This document shows, piece after piece, positions 1-6,608 of a DNA stretch of 6,608 nucleotides. The DNA comes from an uncultured Campylobacter sp. (GTDB lineage Bacteria; Campylobacterota; Campylobacteria; Campylobacterales; Campylobacteraceae), in the NCBI RefSeq assembly GCF_938040115.1, contig NZ_CALHXD010000050.1:1-6608 (forward strand). Direction: 5' to 3'. Within the stretch, counting starts at the first letter, position 1. Every line of letters begins with the position of its first letter. Below the pieces are notes generated by a model. That model was not told where the DNA came from. It worked only from the letters and a program-made list of their open reading frames with translations, and did not search any database. A program made the position numbers and the translations under genes.

Positions 1-2773
1 TAATGAGACTTAAAAACTGCTTGGTGTAGATGTCTGGCTTACCGAATCTATCCTCGATCTCGCCCTCTATCTCATAAACCTCGGCCACCTCCTTGCACTT
101 GCTAAGCCGCCTATAAAGCTCCAAACGCAGTCTATCCTCGCCGATAAACTCCGAGTTTAAAAATGCATTAATGCTGAGTTTCAGATCGATTTTCGCACTC
201 TCAAAACTCTCTTTATTTAGCAGTTTATTTATCTCTTCTTCGAGCATTTTGATGTAGAGCGAGTAGCCGATCGCCTCGATATGGCCGCTTTGAGCTTCGC
301 CGACGAGATTGCCGCCGCCTCTGATTTCTAGATCGTGATAGGCTAGCACGCTGCCTGAGCCCAAAAACGAATTACTCTCAAGTGCGACTAGGCGTTTTAG
401 CGCGTCCTCGCTTAGGGCGTTTTTGTCTTCGACCAGGAAGTAGCAATACGCCTGCTTGTCGCTCCTGCCGACGCGTCCGCGTAGCTGATGCAGGTCTGCG
501 ATACCGAATTTATTCGCGCCCTCGATGATGATGGTGTTTACGTTTGGCAGATGGATACCGCTTTCTACGATGCTGGTGCTTAGCAGCACGTCGTATTCGC
601 CGTTTTCAAACTTCATCATCTCCTCTTCGGTCGTTTTAGCGTCAATCTTGGAGTGTAGCATGAGGATGCGTAAATTTGGCATGATGTCTAAAATTTGCTT
701 TTTTGCCTGAGGCATCGTGGCGATGTGGTTGTGGATATAAAAAATTTGCCCGCCGCGGCGCAGTTCGCGCATGATGGCCTCTTTTACCGCCTTTTCGTCC
801 CACTCGCGCACGCTGGTTCGCACGTCTAGGCGCGAGCTTGGCGGAGTTTGTAGCACCGAGTAGCCCTTGACGCTTGAAAGCGCCATATTTAGGCTGCGCG
901 GTATCGGCGTCGCGCTCATAGATAGCACGTGCGAGGCGCTTGAGATCTCTTTTAGTTTTTCTTTTTGCTTGACGCCGAATTTATGCTCCTCGTCGATGAT
1001 GATGAGGCCTAAATTTGAGGGCTTAACCGACAAAAGTGAGTGCGTACCCACGCAAACGCAAGGCTGCCCGGCCTCTAGCGCCTTAACCGCGGCCGCTTTT
1101 TCCCTCGCGCTTGTGAAACGGTCGAGTTTAAAGACGCTAACGTCAAATTTGCCCAGCCTCTCTTTTAGGCTTTTAAAATGTTGCGAGCTAAGAAGCGTCG
1201 TCGGCACGAAAAATAGCGCTTGAAAGCCCGATTTCACGCATTTAAATATCGCGTTCATAGCAACTTCCGTTTTACCAAATCCCACGTCGCCGCTAAGCAA
1301 CCTATCCATCACCTTGCCGCTTTTTAGGTCGTTTGCTATGTCGCTTGAGGCGCGCTCCTGATCTCTCGTGTAGGCAAAGCCCGCGTTTTGCAAGAAATTT
1401 AGATACTCCGCATCGTCCTTTTCGATGATTTCGCCGCGGATTAGTTCGCGCTGGGCGGCTAGTGAAATAATCTTTGACGCGATTACAAAAAGCTTGGCTC
1501 TAACTTTTTCTTTTATCTTGGCGAAATTTGCCTTGCCTAGACGGTCTAAAACCGCGATACTGCCGCTACCCGCGACGTATCTGTCGATCAAATTTAAGTG
1601 CTCGACTGGCAAAAGCAACTTGTCCTCGTTTTGATAAACGATCACGACAAACTCGCGTGTCCTGCCGAGCACGGTTAGCTTTTCAAGCCCCGTAAATTTG
1701 CCGATGCCGTACTCCTCATGCACGACGTAGTCGCCGGCTTTTAGCTCGTCGATGACTAGACTCGGTTTTTTGGCGCGCTTTTTCTTTTCAAATTTATTTA
1801 ACGAGACGATGATCTCGCTTAATGAAACCAAATTTAACGCCGCTTCGGTTTGCACGAACTCCACGTTTTGATATTCGCTTAAATTTAATGCGTTAAAAAG
1901 TCCCTCGTTACGCGCTAAAACCTTGATTTTTTTATTTTTATTAAGCTCGAAAAAATCGGCGTTTGGAGTTACGCTTAAATCTTTATAAACTTTAGCCGCG
2001 GGCAAGACGGGCAAATTTGCCACCTCGCCTAGATCCCGCTCAAAGCCGTCAAATTTTTTCGTTAAAACCGTTTTAAATTCGCGCGTATAGTCGATAAAAC
2101 CGTCTATCGCCCAAAATCCGAGCGTCTTTAGGTCGCTGATTAGCGCGTCCGTTTGCATATCTTTTATTTTTTCTGACGTTTTTTCAAACTCAGCCTCGCC
2201 CAGAGCCGCGATAAAAGGCGAAATTTCAACGCTTTTTAGCTCGGTTTTGTTTGAAATTTGCGTTTGCGTGCTGTAGTGCCTGATGCTCTCTATCTCATCG
2301 TCAAAAAGCAAAATGCGGTTTGGCTCCTGCGCGCCGACGCAAAAAACGTCAATGATCTCGCCGCGAACGCAAAACTCGCCCTCGCTCTCCACGATATCGA
2401 CCGCCTCGTAGCCAAAGCGCAGTAGCTTTTGGGCTAACTCTTTGGGATCGATTTTGTCGCCGAAATTTAGCGTTAGCTTTTGTAGATGTTTTTTTCCTGG
2501 AAGTTTGTTTAGAACCGTGCAAATGGGGCTAATGAGGACCTTTTTGCCCTCAAATTCGTAAAATTTAGCTAGCTCGGAGGAGAGCTCAAAAAGCTCGGCG
2601 CTAAAGCTACGCAGATCATCGCCCTCGCGCGCCCTAAAATCGGGCAACCTAAAAGCTCTAAGCCCGGCAAATTCCGCCGCGCTAAGAGCCGCGATAGCCT
2701 CCTTGTCATCCTCACAGACGAGCAGCTGCGCATCGCCTCCGTTTAAAAAATACTCAAAAACCTCACTTTGCAC
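1..2773 (-). CDS. mfd: Transcription-repair coupling factor Mfd (C-terminal end cut off by the window)
   Basis: Mfd is an ATP-driven DNA translocase that pushes stalled RNA polymerase off lesions and recruits UvrA for nucleotide excision repair. The frame reads without a break for about 924 codons from a GTG at 2773 and runs off at position 1. Domains in order: a UvrB-like N-terminal module (about residues 1-320); an RNA-polymerase-interaction domain near 340-400 (DYVVHEEYGIGKFTG, with H352); then a superfamily 2 motor with Walker A GDVGFGKT (495-502, K501), DEEH (594-597), SAT (620-622) and motif VI QLRGRVGRS ending near 770. The LEIRGGGNLVGEAQSGHIEAIG stretch (translocation region) and the start of the C-terminal TRCF domain follow. 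From memory, Campylobacter Mfd is just under 1000 residues, so roughly 50-70 are missing. GTG is chosen because an in-frame TAA lies eight codons upstream... within 20 nt, no other start lies between, and AAAAAGG sits 7 nt before it. The start overlaps the end of folC by 11 nt. Identity is near certain. Confidence 0.97.
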   Translation of the reverse strand, partial: MQSEVFEYFLNGGDAQLLVCEDDKEAIAALSAAEFAGLRAFRLPDFRAREGDDLRSFSAELFELSSELAKFYEFEGKKVLISPICTVLNKLPGKKHLQKLTLNFGDKIDPKELAQKLLRFGYEAVDIVESEGEFCVRGEIIDVFCVGAQEPNRILLFDDEIESIRHYSTQTQISNKTELKSVEISPFIAALGEAEFEKTSEKIKDMQTDALISDLKTLGFWAIDGFIDYTREFKTVLTKKFDGFERDLGEVANLPVLPAAKVYKDLSVTPNADFFELNKNKKIKVLARNEGLFNALNLSEYQNVEFVQTEAALNLVSLSEIIVSLNKFEKKKRAKKPSLVIDELKAGDYVVHEEYGIGKFTGLEKLTVLGRTREFVVIVYQNEDKLLLPVEHLNLIDRYVAGSGSIAVLDRLGKANFAKIKEKVRAKLFVIASKIISLAAQRELIRGEIIEKDDAEYLNFLQNAGFAYTRDQERASSDIANDLKSGKVMDRLLSGDVGFGKTEVAMNAIFKCVKSGFQALFFVPTTLLSSQHFKSLKERLGKFDVSVFKLDRFTSAREKAAAVKALEAGQPCVCVGTHSLLSVKPSNLGLIIIDEEHKFGVKQKEKLKEISSASHVLSMSATPIPRSLNMALSSVKGYSVLQTPPSSRLDVRTSVREWDEKAVKEAIMRELRRGGQIFYIHNHIATMPQAKKQILDIMPNLRILMLHSKIDAKTTEEEMMKFENGEYDVLLSTSIVESGIHLPNVNTIIIEGANKFGIADLHQLRGRVGRSDKQAYCYFLVEDKNALSEDALKRLVALESNSFLGSGSVLAYHDLEIRGGGNLVGEAQSGHIEAIGYSLYIKMLEEEINKLLNKESFESAKIDLKLSINAFLNSEFIGEDRLRLELYRRLSKCKEVAEVYEIEGEIEDRFGKPDIYTKQFLSLI

Positions 2774-3917
2774 CGCGGTACCTTTTTAGGAAGGCTTCCA
2801 CGAGGTAAAACGACCCGAACGCCAGATACTCCTCGTCCGCGCGCACGTCCGTAAAGTCAGCAAACTCCATATCAAGCTGGCGCAAAGCCTCTTTTACCTG
2901 CGCTGTCGCTAGCTCGCGGCCCGGCGTCTCGTACTCGATGATGTAGGTTTTTTTTACGATCGGTTTGATCGCCTTTAGGACGGCTTTTATGTCCTTGTCA
3001 GCAAAGGCGTTAAAGATCAAATTTAGCTTTTTGCCCTCAAATTTTTTAGCTAGGGCTTGCGCCGCCATCTCGTTGTGCCCGACGTCAATCGTGACGTTTG
3101 GCGCGATCTTTTCGCAGCGTCCGTTTAGATCTAGCGCGCCTAAATTTGCTAAATTTAAGCTAAATCCAAGCTCCTTAAACGCCGAAGAGCTAAGGGTCAA
3201 ATTTGAGCGCAAAAACTCTGGTAAGCCAAATTTGTCCGCGTAAATTTTAATCTCGTTTTTATCCTCATCACTTAAATTTTCGGACGCAAATTTAAGCGTT
3301 GCGCCCTTTTTAGCGGCGACTTGCCTAGCGATACCGACGCAAAGCTCGTTCATGTCGTCGTTCATTAAAGCAACGTCCGCCATCGCGTTAAATTTAGTCG
3401 TCGCAATCTGCTCTAGCGTATCGCCCAGCAGCGCCGTGTGGTCAAAGCCGATCGGAGTAAAGACGCTAAGGCGCTTGTCAAATACGTTCGTAGCGTCAAA
3501 TTCGCCGCCTACGCCAGCCTCGCAGACGAAAAAGTCGCACCCCTCAAAAAGCGGAGCGCAAAGCATCGTCGCGTACTCGAAATACGAAAGCGAGCGCGCT
3601 ACTTCGGCAGGCAAAATTTTAATCAGCCTCTCGTGAGCCGTTTCGAGCGCATCCGCGCTAGCTACGGCGCCGTTCATCCAAAATCTCTCTCGAAACTCGA
3701 AAATATGCGGGCTCGTATAGTGTCCGACGCTATGGCCGCGAGCGAGCATCTGCGCTAAAAATCGCCCCGTGCTACCTTTGCCGTTCGTGCCGATAATATG
3801 GATGATTTTTGGTATTTTAAACGCGCCTTGTACGAATTTAAAGGTGTTTGGCATGCGAGCGCGGTTGATTTCCTTGTAAAAAAGGGGTTTGTTTTCTAAA
3901 AAATATTCGAGTTTCAT
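2763..3917 (-). CDS. folC: Bifunctional folylpolyglutamate synthase / dihydrofolate synthase FolC
   Basis: This cytoplasmic Mur-ligase-family enzyme adds glutamate to dihydropteroate and/or to reduced folates, using ATP, at the end of folate synthesis. The 384-residue product shows the ATP-binding loop HIIGTNGKGST (40-50, K47), the SPHI...ERF signature (69-79), FEYAT (113-117), EAGVGGEFDATN (133-144), IGFDHTALLGDT (156-167) with K175 in the place of the usually carbamylated lysine, ADKD near 306-309, and DVGHN (278-282) opening the C-terminal domain. It is somewhat shorter than the E. coli enzyme (about 420 residues). In the GGRLDATN-type motif the usual arginine is Glu139. Whether it carries both activities cannot be read from sequence; a single gene with both is usual in bacteria. 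The ATG shares its A with the last base of the preceding gene's TAA stop (TAATG), and the 3' end overlaps mfd by 11 nt. No good Shine-Dalgarno precedes it. Confidence 0.95.
   Translation of the reverse strand: MKLEYFLENKPLFYKEINRARMPNTFKFVQGAFKIPKIIHIIGTNGKGSTGRFLAQMLARGHSVGHYTSPHIFEFRERFWMNGAVASADALETAHERLIKILPAEVARSLSYFEYATMLCAPLFEGCDFFVCEAGVGGEFDATNVFDKRLSVFTPIGFDHTALLGDTLEQIATTKFNAMADVALMNDDMNELCVGIARQVAAKKGATLKFASENLSDEDKNEIKIYADKFGLPEFLRSNLTLSSSAFKELGFSLNLANLGALDLNGRCEKIAPNVTIDVGHNEMAAQALAKKFEGKKLNLIFNAFADKDIKAVLKAIKPIVKKTYIIEYETPGRELATAQVKEALRQLDMEFADFTDVRADEEYLAFGSFYLVEAFLKRYRGAK
2781..2787 (-). promoter_or_regulatory. Ribosome binding site of mfd
   Basis: AAAAAGG on the minus strand, inside the last codons of folC, with a 7-nt spacer to the GTG at 2773. 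It supports GTG as the true mfd start. The same spacing is seen before the lptE and GGDEF genes. Confidence 0.7.
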
Positions 3918-3919
3918 TA
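3915..3919 (-). promoter_or_regulatory. TAATG stop-start junction coupling folC to the GGDEF gene
   Basis: On the minus strand the TAA stop of the GGDEF gene (3919-3917) overlaps the folC ATG (3917-3915) by one base. The nearest purine-rich candidate (AGGTGA) lies about 14-16 nt before the ATG, too far for normal initiation. Translation of folC is therefore likely to depend on ribosomes finishing the upstream gene. The overlap is seen directly; the coupling is inferred. Confidence 0.65.
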
Positions 3920-5452
3920 AATTTTAGGCATCACCTGATCTCTGCCGTTTTGCTTAGCTTGATATAGCATTTTATCCGAAGCTTCTAATACGGCTGCTTG
4001 ACTTTGATTTTGGCTGCGTATAGCAACGCCGCAACTCACCGTAACGTTAATGCGTTCGTCTTTATATAAAAATTTGGAGTTTTTTAGCACATCGCGCACC
4101 TTATCCGCAAACTCTATACTCTGCGCCATATCAAACCCCGGCAACAACACCACAAACTCCTCGCCGCCGTACCTAGCGACGAAATCGGCTTCCCTGGAGT
4201 TGCCCCTAAGCACCCTTCCTACGCTTGCTATTATCACGTCACCGGCGTCGTGGCCGTATTCGTCGTTTATATTTTTAAAATGATCTATATCAAAAAAACA
4301 CACGGAGTAGTCGGCATTTTGTTGTAAAAAATCAACCTCCAACCGCCCAAGCTCTTCCATTAGTGCTTTTTTTGTCGCGGTTTTAGTTAAAAAATCCTCT
4401 TTGCTCTCGGCTTTCGCGCTTTCTAGCTCTACTTCCAGCTTGCTCACTTTTTCTTGTAGCTCTTTTATAGTTTGCTGGTCGCTTAGCATCTGCTCGCCTA
4501 ATTGCTTAACCTCGACATCCAAGGTATCGGCGATATTTTTTAATTTATCTCTGATCCCCTCAAAACTATCTTCGTTTAAATTTATCGAATTTAGATCGTT
4601 TTTGATAAACTGCATCTGGCTCGAGCTCTTAGAAGAACTGCTGATTAGGCTTGCTATTTGCTCGTTTATGCCATCCAAAACCTTATCTAGCGATCCGACT
4701 TTCGTAGAAACCTCGGCCCTATCAAGCTCGATACGCTTTTTGGTCAAATTTTCTATATTTTTTCTAACCGAGAAATCTTCTAAAAGCTTTGGATCGCTTT
4801 TTAAAATTTTATTTACTTTTTCTATTTCGCCGTCGATTTTATCGGTAATAGAAGGTCTTAGCATATCCGATACGAGCGGAACTAGTTTTTCGCAAGCCTG
4901 CTCTTTCGTCAAAACATCCTCAAGCTCAGCAACGATATCTCTCAGGTCACTAAAATTTTTAACGCCGTAAACGCCCAATCTTTTCAAAAAACTATCGTCG
5001 TAATCGGTTAAAAAATCGAACCATTTGTCTTTTATTCTATCTATGGCTTGCGCATCTAGTCTTCTATTTAGGGCTTCCGAGCTTGCTTCGGCTAAATTTT
5101 TAGCATTTTTATTGTGCAACGAAGCTACGGCCTGAAAAACCTTTTTATTCATAGCTACGAGTGCATTTATTAGTTTTGGATACTCGGCTAGGCCGGGCGA
5201 ATTTAGCCTAGCCGCCATAAAAGCAAAAAGCTCGTCCAAGTTTCTTACGTTTTTTTGTTTTAGCTGCGCTTTAAGCTCATCGTTTAGGCGAGCCGAGTAT
5301 TTTTCAAGCTTCTGACAATCAGGCACTATTACGCCGTTTTTTTTCGCTATCTCGCAAAAAACCTCGGCGTAGTTATCCGGAGTTAACATGAGCCCTCGCT
5401 CTTTCATGGTCTGGATTGATTCTTTTATGACTTGGCTGACGCTAGTCGCCAT
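3917..5452 (-). CDS. GGDEF-domain protein, predicted diguanylate cyclase with long helical N-terminal region
   Basis: The predicted role is synthesis of cyclic di-GMP from two GTP. The C-terminal GGDEF domain (about 353-511) opens with DFLT (353-356). It has metal- and GTP-site residues FDIDHFKNINDEYGHDAGD (D388, N396, D405), the active-site loop GGEEF (429-433), and an inhibitory I-site RxxD (R420-D423) exactly five residues before it, so both catalysis and product feedback look possible. Residues 1-300 are almost wholly helical in character and match no domain I can name; TPDNY at 24-28 resembles an N-terminal motif I recall from other diguanylate cyclases. About 305-352 is a likely coiled coil leading into the catalytic domain, which would suit dimerisation. 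I see no signal peptide or membrane segment, so it is probably cytoplasmic. The ATG at 5452 has AAAAGGG 7 nt upstream and overlaps the end of lptE by 11 nt. The residues after DFLT (KTATKKAL) depart from the usual GLxNRRxL. The domain is certain; the activity is inferred. Confidence 0.93.
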   Translation of the reverse strand: MATSVSQVIKESIQTMKERGLMLTPDNYAEVFCEIAKKNGVIVPDCQKLEKYSARLNDELKAQLKQKNVRNLDELFAFMAARLNSPGLAEYPKLINALVAMNKKVFQAVASLHNKNAKNLAEASSEALNRRLDAQAIDRIKDKWFDFLTDYDDSFLKRLGVYGVKNFSDLRDIVAELEDVLTKEQACEKLVPLVSDMLRPSITDKIDGEIEKVNKILKSDPKLLEDFSVRKNIENLTKKRIELDRAEVSTKVGSLDKVLDGINEQIASLISSSSKSSSQMQFIKNDLNSINLNEDSFEGIRDKLKNIADTLDVEVKQLGEQMLSDQQTIKELQEKVSKLEVELESAKAESKEDFLTKTATKKALMEELGRLEVDFLQQNADYSVCFFDIDHFKNINDEYGHDAGDVIIASVGRVLRGNSREADFVARYGGEEFVVLLPGFDMAQSIEFADKVRDVLKNSKFLYKDERINVTVSCGVAIRSQNQSQAAVLEASDKMLYQAKQNGRDQVMPKI

Positions 5453-5975
5453 TTTTTAGCCCTTTTACCGCAAGCACGGCGATATATTCGTCAAAAGCCT
5501 CCTGCGAAGCCTCTTTTATAGCGTTATACTTTTCGCTCTCGCTGATAACGCCGTCGGCAAATCTAGTATCCCTTACCTTTTGCGAAACGGTAAAGTCGTG
5601 CTCGCCCGAAGTCGTCACCGATAGCGTTTTGCCGCCTTTTAACTTAGTGTCGAAATTTAGCGCTAGTATCGCTTTATACGAAGTTACATAGCCATTTTCA
5701 TCGTATAACAACGCTTGATAGTTAAGCGATTTGATCGAGACGGTTATGGTGGTTGGCTCGTTTTTATCGTAGCTTATGCGTTTGCCCAGCCTTGTTACGA
5801 TACCCTCTAGTACGCTATCTTTGATCCAAACGCTGTTTTTAGGCTCTTCTTTGCTTATCAATACGTTTACGTATACACGGTCGCCCATTATGTCGTTCGT
5901 GATCTTTGAGACGGGCTTATAGCCGCATCCAACCAAGATGAAAGTCGCCAAAAGTAGTAAAAATTTTATCTTCAC
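5442..5975 (-). CDS. lptE: LPS/LOS-assembly lipoprotein, LptE family
   Basis: LptE is the outer-membrane lipoprotein that plugs the LptD barrel and helps place lipopolysaccharide (here probably lipooligosaccharide) in the outer leaflet. The 177-residue product has a lipoprotein signal peptide: a short basic start (MKIK), a hydrophobic core and a lipobox LVGC with the lipidated cysteine at 17. GYKP follows directly, as is common in LptE. Glycine rather than aspartate at +2 fits delivery to the outer membrane. The mature part looks like a small alpha/beta domain with alternating strand segments (VYVNVLI, TITVSIKSL, AILALNFDTKL). LptE sequences are poorly conserved, so the call rests on the lipobox, size and the leuS-lptE adjacency, which is also found in E. 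coli. The start is a GTG at 5975, 3 nt after the leuS stop, with AAAAGG 7 nt upstream. The stop is TAG, overlapping the next gene by 11 nt. Confidence 0.82.
   Translation of the reverse strand: MKIKFLLLLATFILVGCGYKPVSKITNDIMGDRVYVNVLISKEEPKNSVWIKDSVLEGIVTRLGKRISYDKNEPTTITVSIKSLNYQALLYDENGYVTSYKAILALNFDTKLKGGKTLSVTTSGEHDFTVSQKVRDTRFADGVISESEKYNAIKEASQEAFDEYIAVLAVKGLKNGD
5460..5466 (-). promoter_or_regulatory. Ribosome binding site of the GGDEF gene
   Basis: AAAAGGG on the minus strand, within the last codons of lptE, 7 nt before the ATG at 5452. It supports this start and suggests the gene can initiate on its own despite overlapping lptE. Confidence 0.7.
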
Positions 5976-5978
5976 GAT

Positions 5979-6608
5979 TTAGCCTTTTATTACGAAATTT
6001 ACGAGTTTGCCGTTCACGTAAATTTGTTTGATTATTTCTTTTCCTTCTAGCCATTTAGCCGCACTTTGTCTAGCTAGAGCCAAAACCTCGTCATCGCTCG
6101 CGCTGCTTGGCGCTTCAAATTCGCCGCGTCTCTTGCCGTTAACTGTGATAGCCAAATTTAAGCTATCTTTTTCGAAAACCTCGTCCAAAATTTCTATTTT
6201 CGTAAAATTTGCCCTGCCAAATAGCTGCTCGCTAAGCTCGTTTGCGACATGCGGCACGATAGGCTCGAGCAAATTTAAGATGATAAAAAACGCTTCCGTC
6301 GTTACGTCCTGATTATCCTGCGCGTTTACGGCATTTAGAGCCTCCATGCAAGCAGCGATCAAGGTGTTAAACGTAAAATTTTCCTCGTAAACGTCGTTTG
6401 ATTTTTTAAGCGCCTCATAAACCTTCATACGCGCATATTTTTCTTCTTTGCTCAAATTTGCGTGCGCTATCTGCGGGATTTGCGTGCATTTTTTTACGCC
6501 CGAGCTTCGTTCGTATAGGCGGTTTAAAAATCTAAACGCGCCCTCGACCGCGCTATCGTTCCACTCAAGCTCCTTTTGCGGAGGTGCGGCAAATAGGATA
6601 AAAAGCCT
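5979..6608 (-). CDS. leuS: Leucyl-tRNA synthetase, C-terminal part (5' end outside the window)
   Basis: LeuS is the class I synthetase that charges tRNA-Leu with leucine in the cytoplasm. The open frame enters from the right edge and gives 209 residues before the TAA at 5981-5979; the full protein is usually just over 800, so about three quarters lie outside. The fragment begins RLFILFAAPPQKELEW, the conserved segment just after the KMSKS loop, followed by EGAFRFLNRLYE in the anticodon-binding helical bundle. It continues through the LLEPIVPHVANELSEQLF segment and ends with the small C-terminal tRNA-contact domain (VNGKLVNFVIKG). Synthesis, editing and KMSKS regions are not visible here. An in-frame TTG at 6455 is not a separate start, because homology continues unbroken upstream of it. 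It is the first gene visible in this operon segment; lptE follows after 3 nt. Confidence 0.96.
   Translation of the reverse strand, partial: RLFILFAAPPQKELEWNDSAVEGAFRFLNRLYERSSGVKKCTQIPQIAHANLSKEEKYARMKVYEALKKSNDVYEENFTFNTLIAACMEALNAVNAQDNQDVTTEAFFIILNLLEPIVPHVANELSEQLFGRANFTKIEILDEVFEKDSLNLAITVNGKRRGEFEAPSSASDDEVLALARQSAAKWLEGKEIIKQIYVNGKLVNFVIKG
5983..5988 (-). promoter_or_regulatory. Ribosome binding site of lptE
   Basis: AAAAGG on the minus strand, within the final leuS codons, 7 nt before the GTG at 5975. It fixes GTG as the lptE start, and the resulting protein begins with a proper lipoprotein signal peptide. Confidence 0.7.

Noticed and set aside
1088..1095. GCGGCCGC palindrome
   Set aside because: It encodes part of an Ala-rich helix in Mfd (KAAAV); a chance 8-bp palindrome with no sign of function.
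867..1223. 118-codon plus-strand open frame opposite mfd
   Set aside because: The opposite strand encodes the helicase motifs DEEH and SAT of Mfd without interruption, so this is a shadow frame.
2750..2800. Possible terminator between folC and mfd
   Set aside because: The genes overlap, and I find no GC-rich hairpin followed by a U-run; the T-run here is the complement of the mfd ribosome binding site.
3352..3758. Two overlapping plus-strand open frames opposite folC
   Set aside because: They lie over conserved FolC motifs on the other strand, and neither resembles a known protein.
4401..4970. 189-codon plus-strand open frame opposite the GGDEF gene
   Set aside because: Its Ser/Leu/Phe-rich translation is the antisense of a Lys/Glu-rich coiled coil, it has no recognisable domain, and the minus-strand gene is clearly real.
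3917..5452. Possibility that the gene after lptE is holA (DNA polymerase III delta subunit), as in E. coli
   Set aside because: The C-terminal half is unmistakably a GGDEF domain, and I see no HolA-like features in the N-terminal half.
5979..6455. A separate 158-residue protein starting at a TTG at 6455
   Set aside because: The same frame continues upstream to the window edge with clear LeuS homology, including RLFILFAAPP, so the TTG is an internal leucine codon.

Overview
The window is a piece of a tightly packed chromosomal operon, all read from the minus strand (right to left in these coordinates). It most likely comes from a Campylobacter with a relatively GC-rich genome, of the showae / rectus / curvus / gracilis kind. 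Four things point there: gene order as I remember it from Campylobacter (leuS, an LptE-type lipoprotein, a further gene, folC, mfd); Mfd variants that I associate with Campylobacterota; a very high density of the palindrome AAATTT; and GC content in the mid-40s percent by eye, well above C. jejuni. The genus is an inference, and I cannot name the species.

Layout in transcription order: the 3' end of leuS (leucyl-tRNA synthetase, 6608 to 5979); lptE (LPS/LOS-assembly outer-membrane lipoprotein, 5975 to 5442); a 511-residue protein with a long helical and coiled-coil front half and a C-terminal GGDEF domain, predicted to be a diguanylate cyclase (5452 to 3917); folC (folylpolyglutamate / dihydrofolate synthase, 3917 to 2763); and mfd (transcription-repair coupling factor, 2773 to beyond position 1, about 924 codons visible and the C-terminal end missing). 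The junctions are a 3-nt gap, an 11-nt overlap, a 1-nt TAATG overlap and an 11-nt overlap. No stretch in the window is non-coding, and I see no room for an internal terminator. Three of the four internal starts (lptE, the GGDEF gene, mfd) have an AAAAGG Shine-Dalgarno sequence exactly 7 nt upstream. folC lacks one and probably depends on termination-reinitiation.

Most of these are housekeeping genes: translation, outer-membrane assembly, folate metabolism and DNA repair. Their co-transcription does not imply one pathway. The least ordinary element is the GGDEF protein. Its active-site GGEEF and inhibitory RxxD sites look intact, its N-terminal half matches no domain I can name, and its neighbours are LPS-export and housekeeping genes. 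I found no mobile element, CRISPR, RNA gene or clearly new multi-gene system.
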